From: Prevotellaceae bacterium
GTDB taxonomy: Bacteria > Bacteroidota > Bacteroidia > Bacteroidales > Paludibacteraceae
NCBI GenBank assembly: GCA_031290375.1
Contig: JAITNR010000256.1
Location: 1-14,249, forward strand
Direction of reading: 5' to 3'
Length of the DNA stretch: 14,249 bases
A program made the position numbers and the translations under genes. The notes beneath the pieces are model-generated. The model saw only the letters and a list, made by a program, of their open reading frames with translations. It did no database searches and had not been told where the DNA came from. Position 1 is the first letter of the stretch. Each line of letters starts with the position of its first letter. Of this stretch, positions 1 through 7,515 are shown piece after piece.

Positions 1-677
1 GCATCGGGCAGCAGTTGCACCAAAGCCTCCGAAATGTTTTGCAGTTGCGAAAAATCCACCCGTCCGTAAACAGCTTCTTCGTCAATAGTAGAAGTTTTCG
101 ATTTATTGATTTTCAATAAACTGTCAAGCGTCGGAATTTCCGTTTTCTTTTGGTCGGCGATGAAAATACCCCGTTTTTTCAGTTCATCCAGCAAATTGAC
201 TTTGTGAATGCCGAACACCAAAAACGGATTGTTGTCAATCTCGCGACTGACCATGTAAATGACGGCTGCCAGATGTTTGCACGGCACTGCCCAGTCGGGA
301 CACGAACATTGCATCTTGAAGTCCGTCCATTGTTTTGGGAAGACTTTCAGTCCGATTTCTTCGGCAATGTCCAAAATGGCAGGGTCGAGTTCGCGATTCA
401 GCAGTTTGGAGATCAGCGCCGGGCGTTCGATGAGTTTCGCCATCAGGACATCCACCTGTTCTTCAAAAAACGGCGGCACGATGATGGTTACCTTGTAAGG
501 CGTAGGACGACTTCCGGCAACTTTTGCCACAATCTGATTTTCCCTGATTTTTATATCTCTAACATGCCCGCTTCTGGCATACGAAGCTCCACGCGGCAAA
601 CGGTTGTCATAATCTACATTTTCCAACGAACACAACCAATGTTCTCCCCACCAAGTTTTTCCGAATTGTATAGACAT
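1..677 (-). CDS. SWIM zinc-finger protein, N-terminal part (runs off left edge)
   Basis: The minus strand is open from an ATG at 677 to the window edge (225 codons, 3' end missing). The protein starts MSIQFGKTWWGEHW, and the stretch LPRGASYARSGHVRDI follows at about residues 27-42; both are typical of bacterial SWIM proteins. The metal site CxCx6CxH is complete: C124, C126, C133 and H135, followed by LAAVIY. SWIM domains bind zinc and are thought to mediate nucleic-acid or protein contacts. In many bacteria this family is encoded beside an SNF2/DEAD-type helicase, so the gene beyond the left edge may be that helicase; this is inference. There is no Shine-Dalgarno sequence, but a TAAATTTG promoter element lies 44 bp upstream and supports this start. 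GC content over parts of the gene (50-58% in several lines) is higher than in most neighbours. The family call is firm; the cellular role is unknown. Confidence 0.88.
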   Translation of the reverse strand, partial: MSIQFGKTWWGEHWLCSLENVDYDNRLPRGASYARSGHVRDIKIRENQIVAKVAGSRPTPYKVTIIVPPFFEEQVDVLMAKLIERPALISKLLNRELDPAILDIAEEIGLKVFPKQWTDFKMQCSCPDWAVPCKHLAAVIYMVSREIDNNPFLVFGIHKVNLLDELKKRGIFIADQKKTEIPTLDSLLKINKSKTSTIDEEAVYGRVDFSQLQNISEALVQLLPD

Positions 678-720
678 TTTTCTTTTTAGATTAATTAAGT
701 ATCCTTTTCAAAAAATCTTG

Positions 721-751
721 CAAATTTACATGAAAATATGCAGATTTACAA
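721..751 (-). promoter_or_regulatory. Bacteroidota-type promoter for the SWIM gene
   Basis: Read on the minus strand, TAAATTTG (721-728) matches the TAnnTTTG -7 element of Bacteroidota. TTG (749-751, within CTTG) lies 20 nt upstream as a -33 element. Transcription would start near 714, giving a leader of about 38 nt. A second near match, TAAATCTG, lies at 741-748. The rest of the 122-bp gap (678-799) holds nothing else I recognise. Confidence 0.5.
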
Positions 752-799
752 GCGTGTGTAATAAAAGAGTAAAACTTTTTTAATGAATAGAGAACGCAT

Positions 800-1543
800 T
801 CATTGTCCATTACTCACAATCTCCACTCCGTTTTCGTCCAGCACAGCATACGAAAATTCTTTTATAAAATCTCCAAGCATAATCACTCGTGAAGATTGAG
901 CAAATTGAAGATTAAGCAAAATATGCCGATGTCCAAATATAAAAAAGTCCATCGGTTGAGACCGGATAAACTTTTTTGCAAACAGCACAAGCGGCTCTCT
1001 GTCTTCACCCATAAAACCTGTGCTTTGTCTGTCGTGCTTTCTGCGGTTGTGGTTACTCCACTTTTGCCCAACATAAAGTCCAATAGACGGATGTATACAG
1101 GCAAAAATACGTTGCATAAGCTTACTGTGAAACAGACTTCTTGCAAACTTAAAAGAATGATTGTCATCATTCAATCCATCGCCGTGTGCAATAAAAATCT
1201 GTTTGCCGTTCAACGTAAAAATTTCAGGCTTTTTATGCACAATCAACCCGATTTCGTCCGCCAGATAACCGAAAGTCCACAAATCATGATTGCCTATGAA
1301 AAAATGGACAGGAACTCCCCTGTCAGTTATTTCACAAAGTTTGCCCAAAAGACGATTAAATCCTTTGGACACAGCGGATTTGTATTCAAACCAAAAATCA
1401 AAAATATCACCTACGAGAAAGATTTCAGTTGCATCTTTTTGGGCCATATCAAGCCAGCAAACGAGTTTTTGTTCGTGCAAACGCTTGTTTTTTACGGCAT
1501 CAGTTCCAAGATGCGAGTCGGACAAAAAATAGTATTTTCCCAT
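800..1543 (-). CDS. lpxH: UDP-2,3-diacylglucosamine pyrophosphatase (LpxH type)
   Basis: This 247-aa calcineurin-like metallophosphoesterase carries the full LpxH motif series: SDSHLG (D9, H11), VGDIFDFW (D46), GNHD (N85, H86), AHGD (H120) and GHRH (H205, H207). Length is close to the roughly 240 aa of E. coli LpxH. LpxH hydrolyses UDP-2,3-diacylglucosamine to lipid X and UMP at the cytoplasmic face of the inner membrane, the fourth step of lipid A synthesis. The gene starts with ATG at 1543 and ends in TGA. It lies 58 bp downstream of the pirin gene on the same strand, with no clear promoter between, so the two may be co-transcribed. The alternative is an LpxH-like paralogue of the same superfamily; the GDIFDFW and GHRH motifs favour true LpxH. 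Confidence 0.87.
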   Translation of the reverse strand: MGKYYFLSDSHLGTDAVKNKRLHEQKLVCWLDMAQKDATEIFLVGDIFDFWFEYKSAVSKGFNRLLGKLCEITDRGVPVHFFIGNHDLWTFGYLADEIGLIVHKKPEIFTLNGKQIFIAHGDGLNDDNHSFKFARSLFHSKLMQRIFACIHPSIGLYVGQKWSNHNRRKHDRQSTGFMGEDREPLVLFAKKFIRSQPMDFFIFGHRHILLNLQFAQSSRVIMLGDFIKEFSYAVLDENGVEIVSNGQ

Positions 1544-1601
1544 TTTACATTTATGATTTTATTGTGAATATTGAGGATTATTTCGAGTATCCAAACGCCG
1601 C

Positions 1602-2333
1602 TTACATATCTGTTGCCTGCATCATTGGCACTTCCATCAACAGAATTTCTGCGTTATCTTTCAGTGCTTTAATTTCAATTTTGTCGGTTTCGGTAATACC
1701 AAGCCCATCTCTGCGATTGAGTCTTTGTCCATCAACTTCAAATTCCCCTTCAATAACAAAGGCGTAAACACCGTTTCCAGCCTTTTTGATCTCGTAGGGT
1801 AAAACCATATTTTTATCCATTTTAGAAATATTAAACCACGCTTGTTGATGTATCCAAGCCCCGTCGTCATCGGGAGTCGGTGAAATTACCTGCTGCCATT
1901 GATTATGCTTTTTGTCCGTATCCAATTTGCAGGTGTCATATCTTGGTTCGTAGCCCTTTTTGTCAGGGAGTACCCAGATTTGAAGAAATTTAACCTGTTC
2001 GTCAGAACTTTGATTACACTCACTGTGGCGAATGCCCGTGCCGGCACTTATTGTCTGCACTTCGCCATTTTGGATAACATGCACGTTGCCAAGACTGTCC
2101 CTGTGTTCCAAATTGCCCTCCAACGGAAAGGAAATGACCTCCATATTCGCGTGCGGGTGCATTCCAAAGCCCTCACCTGCAGCAACAATATCGTCATTGA
2201 GCACTCTTAATGTTCCAAAGCTAATCCGCTCAGGGTCGTAGTATTCGGCAAAACTGAAAGTATGACAGGTATTCAGCCAGCCGTGATTGAAATGTTTGCG
2301 GCTTGCAGCCGTATGCAAAATGTGTTTAGACAT
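1602..2333 (-). CDS. Pirin family bicupin protein (YhhW-like)
   Basis: The 243-aa protein matches the YhhW branch of pirins (E. coli YhhW is about 231 aa). The N-terminal cupin keeps all four expected metal ligands: H59 and H61 in GMHPHANMEVIS, then H103 and E105 in GTGIRHSECN. The second cupin, roughly residues 150-240, is degenerate, as is usual. Characterised YhhW has quercetin 2,3-dioxygenase activity in vitro, but the physiological substrate is generally unknown and cannot be read from the sequence. The ATG at 2333 follows a TATCTTTG promoter element at 2372-2379. The gene lies divergent from the small acidic gene at 2505. Family call is firm; function is open. Confidence 0.9.
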   Translation of the reverse strand: MSKHILHTAASRKHFNHGWLNTCHTFSFAEYYDPERISFGTLRVLNDDIVAAGEGFGMHPHANMEVISFPLEGNLEHRDSLGNVHVIQNGEVQTISAGTGIRHSECNQSSDEQVKFLQIWVLPDKKGYEPRYDTCKLDTDKKHNQWQQVISPTPDDDGAWIHQQAWFNISKMDKNMVLPYEIKKAGNGVYAFVIEGEFEVDGQRLNRRDGLGITETDKIEIKALKDNAEILLMEVPMMQATDM

Positions 2334-2371
2334 AAATTTTAACCTTTATTTTATTTATTGTTTTTTTTATA

Positions 2372-2379
2372 CAAAGATA
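2372..2379 (-). promoter_or_regulatory. Putative -7 element of the pirin (and possibly lpxH) promoter
   Basis: The minus strand reads TATCTTTG, a full match to TAnnTTTG, placed 38 bp upstream of the pirin ATG. No good -33 TTTG is seen at the expected distance, so this rests on one element only. Confidence 0.4.
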
Positions 2380-2402
2380 ATAAAAATTCCTAAGAAAAAA
2401 TG

Positions 2403-2410
2403 TAACTTTG
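2403..2410 (+). promoter_or_regulatory. Putative -7 element for the acidic small gene
   Basis: TAACTTTG matches TAnnTTTG and lies 94 bp upstream of the ATG at 2505, giving a predicted leader of about 88 nt. It is divergent from the pirin -7 element with 23 bp between them. The -33 position is not conserved. Confidence 0.35.
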
Positions 2411-2504
2411 CTGTTCGTTGAATTATGAACTGCAAGTTATAAAAATTTAACATTAATTATAGTGATATTCAATAAATTCATAAATAATAAAATAGAGTAA
2501 AATT

Positions 2505-2837
2505 ATGCAAAAAGAAAAAGACTTGATTGAGTTTGACGACAACGATGCAATAAAATTTATTTTGGAATCGCTGCCATCAGAACAAAAAGGTAAAATCGAC
2601 GAAGATACTGTACAATATGTGCTCGATTCGATTTGCGATTATTACGAAGAGAACGGCCTCTTTGAAGATGACGACACAGTAGATGAGGCAGAAATTGCAC
2701 AGGACGATATGTTTAACTACATCTACTCAATTATTCAGCAGGAAAAAGAGGTGAAACTGTCCGCCGAACAGCTACAACTGATACTTGATTTGGAGTTTGA
2801 ATATGGAGTGAATATCGGTATTTACTCAGAGGAATAA
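2505..2837 (+). CDS. Conserved-looking small acidic protein of unknown function
   Basis: This 110-aa protein is very rich in Asp and Glu: the stretch at about residues 48-68 is mostly acidic, and the opening is KEKDLIEFDDNDAIKFI. There is no signal peptide or membrane segment. The alternation of hydrophobic and acidic residues predicts a compact, mainly helical soluble protein. It looks like two similar helical halves, each with a run such as AIKFILESLP or VQYVLDSICDYYEENG. I recall similar unnamed proteins in Bacteroidales, but I assign no function. Coding is supported by an ATG start after an A-rich leader, an uninterrupted frame, a promoter element upstream, and a gene-like position between two promoters. 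No Shine-Dalgarno sequence is present. Confidence 0.75.
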   Translation: MQKEKDLIEFDDNDAIKFILESLPSEQKGKIDEDTVQYVLDSICDYYEENGLFEDDDTVDEAEIAQDDMFNYIYSIIQQEKEVKLSAEQLQLILDLEFEYGVNIGIYSEE

Positions 2838-2900
2838 CTCAGACTTTTTCCCGATGGACAGAAAAACTCTATAATTATTCATTATTCATTAAAAAAAATG

Positions 2901-2908
2901 TATATTTG
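2901..2908 (+). promoter_or_regulatory. Putative -7 element upstream of the DUF4293 gene
   Basis: TATATTTG matches TAnnTTTG and lies 57 bp before the ATG at 2966. A TTG that could extend the frame upstream (2906) sits inside this element, which argues against that longer start. The -33 region is weak. Confidence 0.45.
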
Positions 2909-2965
2909 CACTTGCTTGTAAACAGTTGTATAATTAACAGGAAATTAAACATAAATTCAATTATT

Positions 2966-3376
2966 ATGATTCAACGTATTCAAACAGTTTATTTATTGAT
3001 AGCTACACTTCTGGCAATTTTGGCAAGTCTTTTTACAGTCCGCATGGGTGCCTTAATATCGTATACACACTGGTCTTATGCGGTATTGAGACTTGTTTCA
3101 ATTTTGATTCCAATTTATGCTTTCAGTTCAATTTTGCTGTTTAAAAAAAGAAATCTACAGATGGCATTTGTGTGGATTGTTGTATTTTTGATATTGATTT
3201 ATTACATAACTGTATTGTTTTTATTCAAAGAATCAGGTTATACTTTAAGTCTGTTCAGCCTCAAAGGACACTGTGGACTGCTTATAAACTTGCCAAATCC
3301 TGTCTTATGCTTTTTGGCAATAAAGGCAATCAGGTACGATGAAAATTTGATTAAAGCAGCTGACAGACTCAGGTAA
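2966..3376 (+). CDS. DUF4293 family integral membrane protein
   Basis: Start is placed at the ATG at 2966 (MIQRIQTVYLL...), giving 136 aa. This opening is characteristic of the DUF4293 family of Bacteroidota, and the tail DENLIKAADRLR also fits. Four hydrophobic segments are visible at about residues 7-28, 38-58, 66-86 and 103-120, so a four-helix inner-membrane protein is expected. An in-frame TTG 60 bp upstream would add 20 residues, but it lies inside the likely promoter. The family is uncharacterised. The cca gene follows 28 bp downstream on the same strand, so co-transcription is likely, but this gives no clear functional hint. Confidence 0.85.
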   Translation: MIQRIQTVYLLIATLLAILASLFTVRMGALISYTHWSYAVLRLVSILIPIYAFSSILLFKKRNLQMAFVWIVVFLILIYYITVLFLFKESGYTLSLFSLKGHCGLLINLPNPVLCFLAIKAIRYDENLIKAADRLR

Positions 3377-3404
3377 ATTACAAACTGTAAATTATTAACT
3401 GCAA

Positions 3405-4823
3405 GTGAAAATAAGCTTCAAATCAACAATCGACACAAAACTTTTCCGACTGACAGGACAAACAGCCGATGAAAACGGCTTTGAATGCTATTTGATAGGT
3501 GGTTTTGTGCGTGATATTATGCTCAAACGAAAGTCTAAAGATATTGATATTGTTGTAGTTGGCGATGGAGTTGAGTTTGCCAAAATTCTGGCTAAAAAAA
3601 TGGGAAAAGGTACTTCTCTTACCGTTTTCAAAACCTATGGAACGGCACAGATTAAAACTCAAAACATCGAAATAGAGATAGTGGGAGCGAGAAAAGAGTC
3701 TTACCAGAGAGAAAGCCGCAACCCGATTGTTGAAGTTGGCACGTTGGAAGATGACCAAAATCGAAGGGATTTTACTATCAACGCTTTGGCTATTTGTCTT
3801 AACAACAGCCGCTTTGGAGAACTAATCGACCCATTTAACGGACTCCAAGATTTACAGGACAAAATAATACAAACCCCGCTTGATCCCAATATGACATTTT
3901 CTGACGACCCGCTCAGAATGATGAGGGCAATCAGATTTGCATCTCAACTCGGTTTCAAAATTACTGACAAAACACTGTTCTCGATTTGGGAAAATAGAAA
4001 CCGGATTTCGATTATCACCAAGGAGCGCATAACGGACGAACTCAACAAAATAATGCTTTCGCCGGTGCCCTCCATTGGCTTTTTTATGCTGGACAAAACC
4101 GAACTTTTGCCACTGATTTTCCCTGAGCTTTCTGAGATGAAAGGCGTGGAAAAAATTGGTTACAGGGCGCACAAGGACAATTTTGTCCACACCCTTAAAG
4201 TGCTTGACAAAATGGCTGAACAGTCCGATGACTTATGGCTCAGATGGGCATCTCTGCTTCACGACATAGGCAAGCCAGCCACAAAAAAGTGGGATGAAAA
4301 CCTTGGTTGGACTTTTCATAATCACAATTTTGTTGGCTGTAAAATGACTGCAAAAATTTTCAAAAATCTCAAACTGCCTTTAGGAGAGCCTTTGAGGTTG
4401 GTACAAAAGATGGTGTTGCTGCACATGCGACCCATCGCCTTGAGTGAAGAGAAAGTAACCGACTCAGCTGTAAGACGTTTGCTTTTTGATGCGGGCAACG
4501 ACATAGATGCCCTTATGACACTGTGTCGATGCGACATAACGTCTAACAATATGGAAAAAGTCAAACAGTTTTCTGACAACTTCAACCTCGTGAGTCAAAA
4601 ACTTGTGGAACTCGAAGAGAAAGACAAAATAAGGAATTTCCAACCTCCTGTTGACGGGCTGGAAATAATGAACACGTTCGGTTTGCAGCCGTGTAGTCTT
4701 GTTGGGGAGCTCAAAGTACAGATAAAAGACGCTATTCTTGACGGCATAATCCCCAACGAACACGACCCTGCATTTGAATTTTTGCTGAAAATTGCTGTAG
4801 ACAAAGGGATAAACAGAGTTTAG
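3405..4823 (+). CDS. cca: CCA-adding tRNA nucleotidyltransferase with HD domain
   Basis: The 472-aa protein is a class II nucleotidyltransferase of the CCA-adding/poly(A) polymerase family. The head domain has GGFVRD (32-37), the catalytic pair D46 and D48 in KDIDIV, and the nucleotide-selecting RRDFTINALA (120-129). DPLRMMRAIRFA (168-179) and the flexible RNA-binding region follow. An HD phosphohydrolase domain lies at about 255-380 (H262, H286-D287, H305). CCA enzymes build or repair the 3' CCA end of tRNA in the cytoplasm. The start is GTG at 3405: an in-frame TAA at 3396-3398 excludes upstream extension, and the next Met (residue 39) would lose GGFVRD. The ftsE gene follows 26 bp later. 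Some bacteria split CC- and A-adding between two enzymes; this cannot be settled here. Confidence 0.92.
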   Translation: MKISFKSTIDTKLFRLTGQTADENGFECYLIGGFVRDIMLKRKSKDIDIVVVGDGVEFAKILAKKMGKGTSLTVFKTYGTAQIKTQNIEIEIVGARKESYQRESRNPIVEVGTLEDDQNRRDFTINALAICLNNSRFGELIDPFNGLQDLQDKIIQTPLDPNMTFSDDPLRMMRAIRFASQLGFKITDKTLFSIWENRNRISIITKERITDELNKIMLSPVPSIGFFMLDKTELLPLIFPELSEMKGVEKIGYRAHKDNFVHTLKVLDKMAEQSDDLWLRWASLLHDIGKPATKKWDENLGWTFHNHNFVGCKMTAKIFKNLKLPLGEPLRLVQKMVLLHMRPIALSEEKVTDSAVRRLLFDAGNDIDALMTLCRCDITSNNMEKVKQFSDNFNLVSQKLVELEEKDKIRNFQPPVDGLEIMNTFGLQPCSLVGELKVQIKDAILDGIIPNEHDPAFEFLLKIAVDKGINRV

Positions 4824-4849
4824 AAATAAAATATAAAGTACAAAGTATA

Positions 4850-5506
4850 ATGAACATAATTGAATATAGAGACGTAGATATATCGCATAAAGAATTGGTA
4901 GTGCTCAAAAACGTAGATTTTACCGTTTCTGACGGCGAATTTATCTATCTGTGCGGTAAAACGGGCAGTGGTAAAAGTTCGCTTTTGAAGTCGCTCTACG
5001 CCGAAGTGCCGATTCTGAGCGGAGAAGCAAGGATTTTTGACTACAATTTGATGAAAATCAAACATAGAGATATTCCTCTTCTGCGTAGAAAGATAGGCAT
5101 AGTGTTTCAGGATTTTCAATTGCTTCACGACCGCTCTGTTACACAAAACCTTGAATTTGTATTGAAAGCAACAGGCTGGAAAGACAGGTGTAAAATCGAA
5201 GAACAGATTGATTTTGTGCTGACTACTGTGGGTATGCCGCAGAAGGGCTACAAGCGTCCGCATCAACTCTCGGGCGGAGAGCAGCAAAGAATTGTGATTG
5301 CGCGTGCGTTGCTCAATTCGCCTCAACTGATCGTGGCAGACGAACCAACGGGCAATCTCGACCCAAATACTGCTCAGGAACTTGTGGCATTGTTGCACGA
5401 AATCGCAAAAGGCGGCACAAGCGTAATTATGGCTACACACAATATGGGGATTACCGAAAAGTTTCCTGCAAAAACATTTAGATTTGAAAATGAACACATT
5501 ATATAA
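4850..5506 (+). CDS. ftsE: Cell division ATP-binding protein FtsE
   Basis: The 218-aa protein is a complete ABC ATPase: Walker A GKTGSGKSS (36-44), Q-loop at Q87, signature LSGGEQQR (140-147), Walker B LIVADEP with D164-E165, D-loop region NLD (169-171) and switch H197 in MATHN. Short length, lack of any extra domain and the N-terminal sequence fit FtsE. FtsE pairs with the membrane protein FtsX at the division site and couples ATP hydrolysis to control of cell-wall hydrolases. No ftsX lies in this window: the next gene is a secreted protein. In Bacteroidota I recall ftsX sitting elsewhere, next to uppP/truB, so separation alone is not alarming. Alternative: the ATPase of a LolCDE or MacB-type exporter, which is less likely without a permease nearby. 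Confidence 0.82.
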   Translation: MNIIEYRDVDISHKELVVLKNVDFTVSDGEFIYLCGKTGSGKSSLLKSLYAEVPILSGEARIFDYNLMKIKHRDIPLLRRKIGIVFQDFQLLHDRSVTQNLEFVLKATGWKDRCKIEEQIDFVLTTVGMPQKGYKRPHQLSGGEQQRIVIARALLNSPQLIVADEPTGNLDPNTAQELVALLHEIAKGGTSVIMATHNMGITEKFPAKTFRFENEHII

Positions 5507-5539
5507 TTACCAAATATTAATAATTATAAAAAATATCTT

Positions 5540-7477
5540 ATGAAAAAATCTTTACTATCAGCATTTTTGTTGTTGGGGTTGATTAACTTTACTTTTGCCA
5601 ATCCCGGGGATACAACTGTTGTACAAACTTTTACCTTTGCCGATGGCAGGCAAAGCAGGCAAAACACCTTTGCTTTTCCGGACGGCAGCAAGACCTATTC
5701 AAAGGTTTTGATGTATTATACCTTAAAATGCGACAACACCCAAAACCCTGCGTGTGGCGAGTGGGACTACGATGTTTTTACGGACGTGCTTAAACCAATC
5801 GGAGTAGATGAGACAAACGAACCGATTTATGACGTATGGCGTATCGGAGCGTATATCACGCCATACGGCATCGGTCTTGATATGAGCACTGGTTGGACGT
5901 GGATATATGACGCAACTGACTTTTTGCCAATACTTAAAAACAATGTTATTCTCAGAGATAACAACGGGCAGGAATTGCTTGACTTAAAGTTTGTCTTTAT
6001 CGAAGGTGAGCCTGTCAGGGATGTTGTTGATATTAAAAAAGTATGGAGCAGCGAAGGATACAGTGTTTCGGGCTATTGGCAGGGCTATCCTATATGTCAG
6101 TTTGATGATATAGTGAAAGATACCACATTTGCTTTGAATGCAAATGAAAAACAGGTTAAACTTCGCACCACCGTTACCGGACACGACTTCGGAACTGGCA
6201 ATAACTGTGGTGAGTTTTGCAAAAATATTCAAAAAGTAAGGGCTGGTGGTCAGGTTGTAAAACAGTGGAATATAATTCAGTCGTGTTCAGACAACCCACT
6301 CTACCCGCAAGGTGGAACGTGGATTTATGACCGTGCAGGGTGGTGTCCCGGAATGGAAGCAAAAACCAATGAATTTGAACTCACACCATATATTCAAGGC
6401 AGTTCCATCACGTTCGACTATGACGTAACCTCAGATCCTTATGGCGTTTATCGTGCATATATATACCTTGTAACATACGGAGACATCAAGCATGCCGACG
6501 ATGCCGAAGCAACATTGATAATTACTCCGACAGATAACAAATTGCAGACCCGTTTCAATCCGTCCTGTTTTGGACCAAGAGTGGTTATCAAAAATCTTGG
6601 CTCTAACCCTTTGAAAAGTGCCCAAATTCATTATGGATTTGTTGGAGCAAGTGAATTTTACACATATTCATGGAATGGAAACGCAGGCTTTTTGCAAACA
6701 GACACGATTACATTACCTGCGGTAGATTGGAATAAGGTTGAAACAGGCAAAGCCACTTTCTATTTTGAAGTCTTAAATCCTAATGGAGTAACAGACCCAA
6801 CTCCATATAACAACCGCCTTACCGCCGTTTGTTCAAAACCTGTAGTTTTTGGGTATAATGATTTAATATTTGATTTTAAAACAAATAAAAAACCGAAAGA
6901 AACAACGTGGCAACTGACAAATATTTATGGTGAAGTTCTGTATAAAAACGAGGATAATATGAGTGCAAGCATCCTCTACACCACAGAAATGTCCCTGCAA
7001 GATGGCTCATACAGACTTTATATTTATGATACAGGCAATAACGGTCTGTCGTTTTGGGCTAACTCTGCTGACGGTTCAGGTTCGGCAATATTGAACGTCA
7101 TTGACACAATAACAGGACAATTCAAAGCCCTGTACCGTTTTAATGGAGACTTTGGAAAATTTATTCAATTGGAGTTTGCCATAAATAAATTTTCGAAATC
7201 TGACCAAAATATTACCTCACAAAGCAGTGGCAAAGACATTTACTGTTATCCCAATCCTGCTAAAAATGAGATAAATATTGACCTGTTACATCTTAAAAAG
7301 GATAATTTTGTGGCTGAAATATGTGATTTTACAGGCAAAAAATTGTTTGAAAGACCAGTTGAAGGAGGATTTTATAATGCAATTTCGATTGAATTTCTTA
7401 CCGATGGAATATATTTTATTTCAATCAAGAGTGATAAAAAGCAGATGGGAAGAGGGAAATTTATTGTTGCAAAATAG
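5540..7477 (+). CDS. Secreted PNGase F-like protein with T9SS sorting domain
   Basis: The 645-aa protein has a signal peptide (about 1-20, ending TFA|NP). Residues about 25-320 resemble peptide-N-glycosidase F. The segment CGEWD holds D76, equivalent to catalytic D60 of PNGase F, and CGEFC holds E225, equivalent to E206. DRAGWCPGM (264-272) is shared, including an Arg (R265) matching R248. All six disulfide cysteines have counterparts (C64/C72, C223/C227, C249/C269). The region aligning with PNGase F E118 has no obvious Glu, and W120 is not clear either, so activity is uncertain. An Ig/CARDB-like domain follows (about 345-435), then a domain with KPKETTWQLTNIYG (about 440-550). Residues 566-645, beginning DIYCYPNPAKNE, form a type A T9SS C-terminal domain, so export and surface attachment are expected. 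The gene starts 33 bp after ftsE. Residue equivalences are from memory, not a computed alignment. Confidence 0.8.
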   Translation: MKKSLLSAFLLLGLINFTFANPGDTTVVQTFTFADGRQSRQNTFAFPDGSKTYSKVLMYYTLKCDNTQNPACGEWDYDVFTDVLKPIGVDETNEPIYDVWRIGAYITPYGIGLDMSTGWTWIYDATDFLPILKNNVILRDNNGQELLDLKFVFIEGEPVRDVVDIKKVWSSEGYSVSGYWQGYPICQFDDIVKDTTFALNANEKQVKLRTTVTGHDFGTGNNCGEFCKNIQKVRAGGQVVKQWNIIQSCSDNPLYPQGGTWIYDRAGWCPGMEAKTNEFELTPYIQGSSITFDYDVTSDPYGVYRAYIYLVTYGDIKHADDAEATLIITPTDNKLQTRFNPSCFGPRVVIKNLGSNPLKSAQIHYGFVGASEFYTYSWNGNAGFLQTDTITLPAVDWNKVETGKATFYFEVLNPNGVTDPTPYNNRLTAVCSKPVVFGYNDLIFDFKTNKKPKETTWQLTNIYGEVLYKNEDNMSASILYTTEMSLQDGSYRLYIYDTGNNGLSFWANSADGSGSAILNVIDTITGQFKALYRFNGDFGKFIQLEFAINKFSKSDQNITSQSSGKDIYCYPNPAKNEINIDLLHLKKDNFVAEICDFTGKKLFERPVEGGFYNAISIEFLTDGIYFISIKSDKKQMGRGKFIVAK

Positions 7478-7515
7478 ATAATTGAAAAGTGATTTTTTAT
7501 TCACATTAAAAAATA

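Noticed and set aside
150..689. Plus-strand 179-codon ORF
   Set aside because: It is the antisense shadow of the SWIM gene, whose minus-strand frame carries a complete SWIM zinc motif; the plus-strand translation has no recognisable features.
782..804. Hairpin AATGAAT / ATTCATT overlapping the lpxH stop as a terminator
   Set aside because: The stem has one G-C pair, and on the minus strand it is followed by A residues instead of T.
896..1567. Plus-strand 223-codon ORF over lpxH
   Set aside because: It is antisense to a gene with all LpxH motifs; its translation is low-complexity basic sequence with no domain pattern.
2841..2870. Inverted repeat AGACTTTTTC / GAAAAACTCT as a terminator after the acidic gene
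   Set aside because: Nine of ten bases pair, but the stem is mostly A-T and no T run follows, so it does not meet the pattern of an intrinsic terminator.
5479..5486. TAGATTTG within the end of ftsE as a promoter for the T9SS gene
   Set aside because: It matches TAnnTTTG, but there is no -33 element at the right distance and it lies in coding sequence; such matches are common by chance in AT-rich DNA.
4820..5497. Minus-strand 225-codon ORF over ftsE
   Set aside because: It mirrors ftsE almost exactly, and the plus-strand frame has every ABC ATPase motif.
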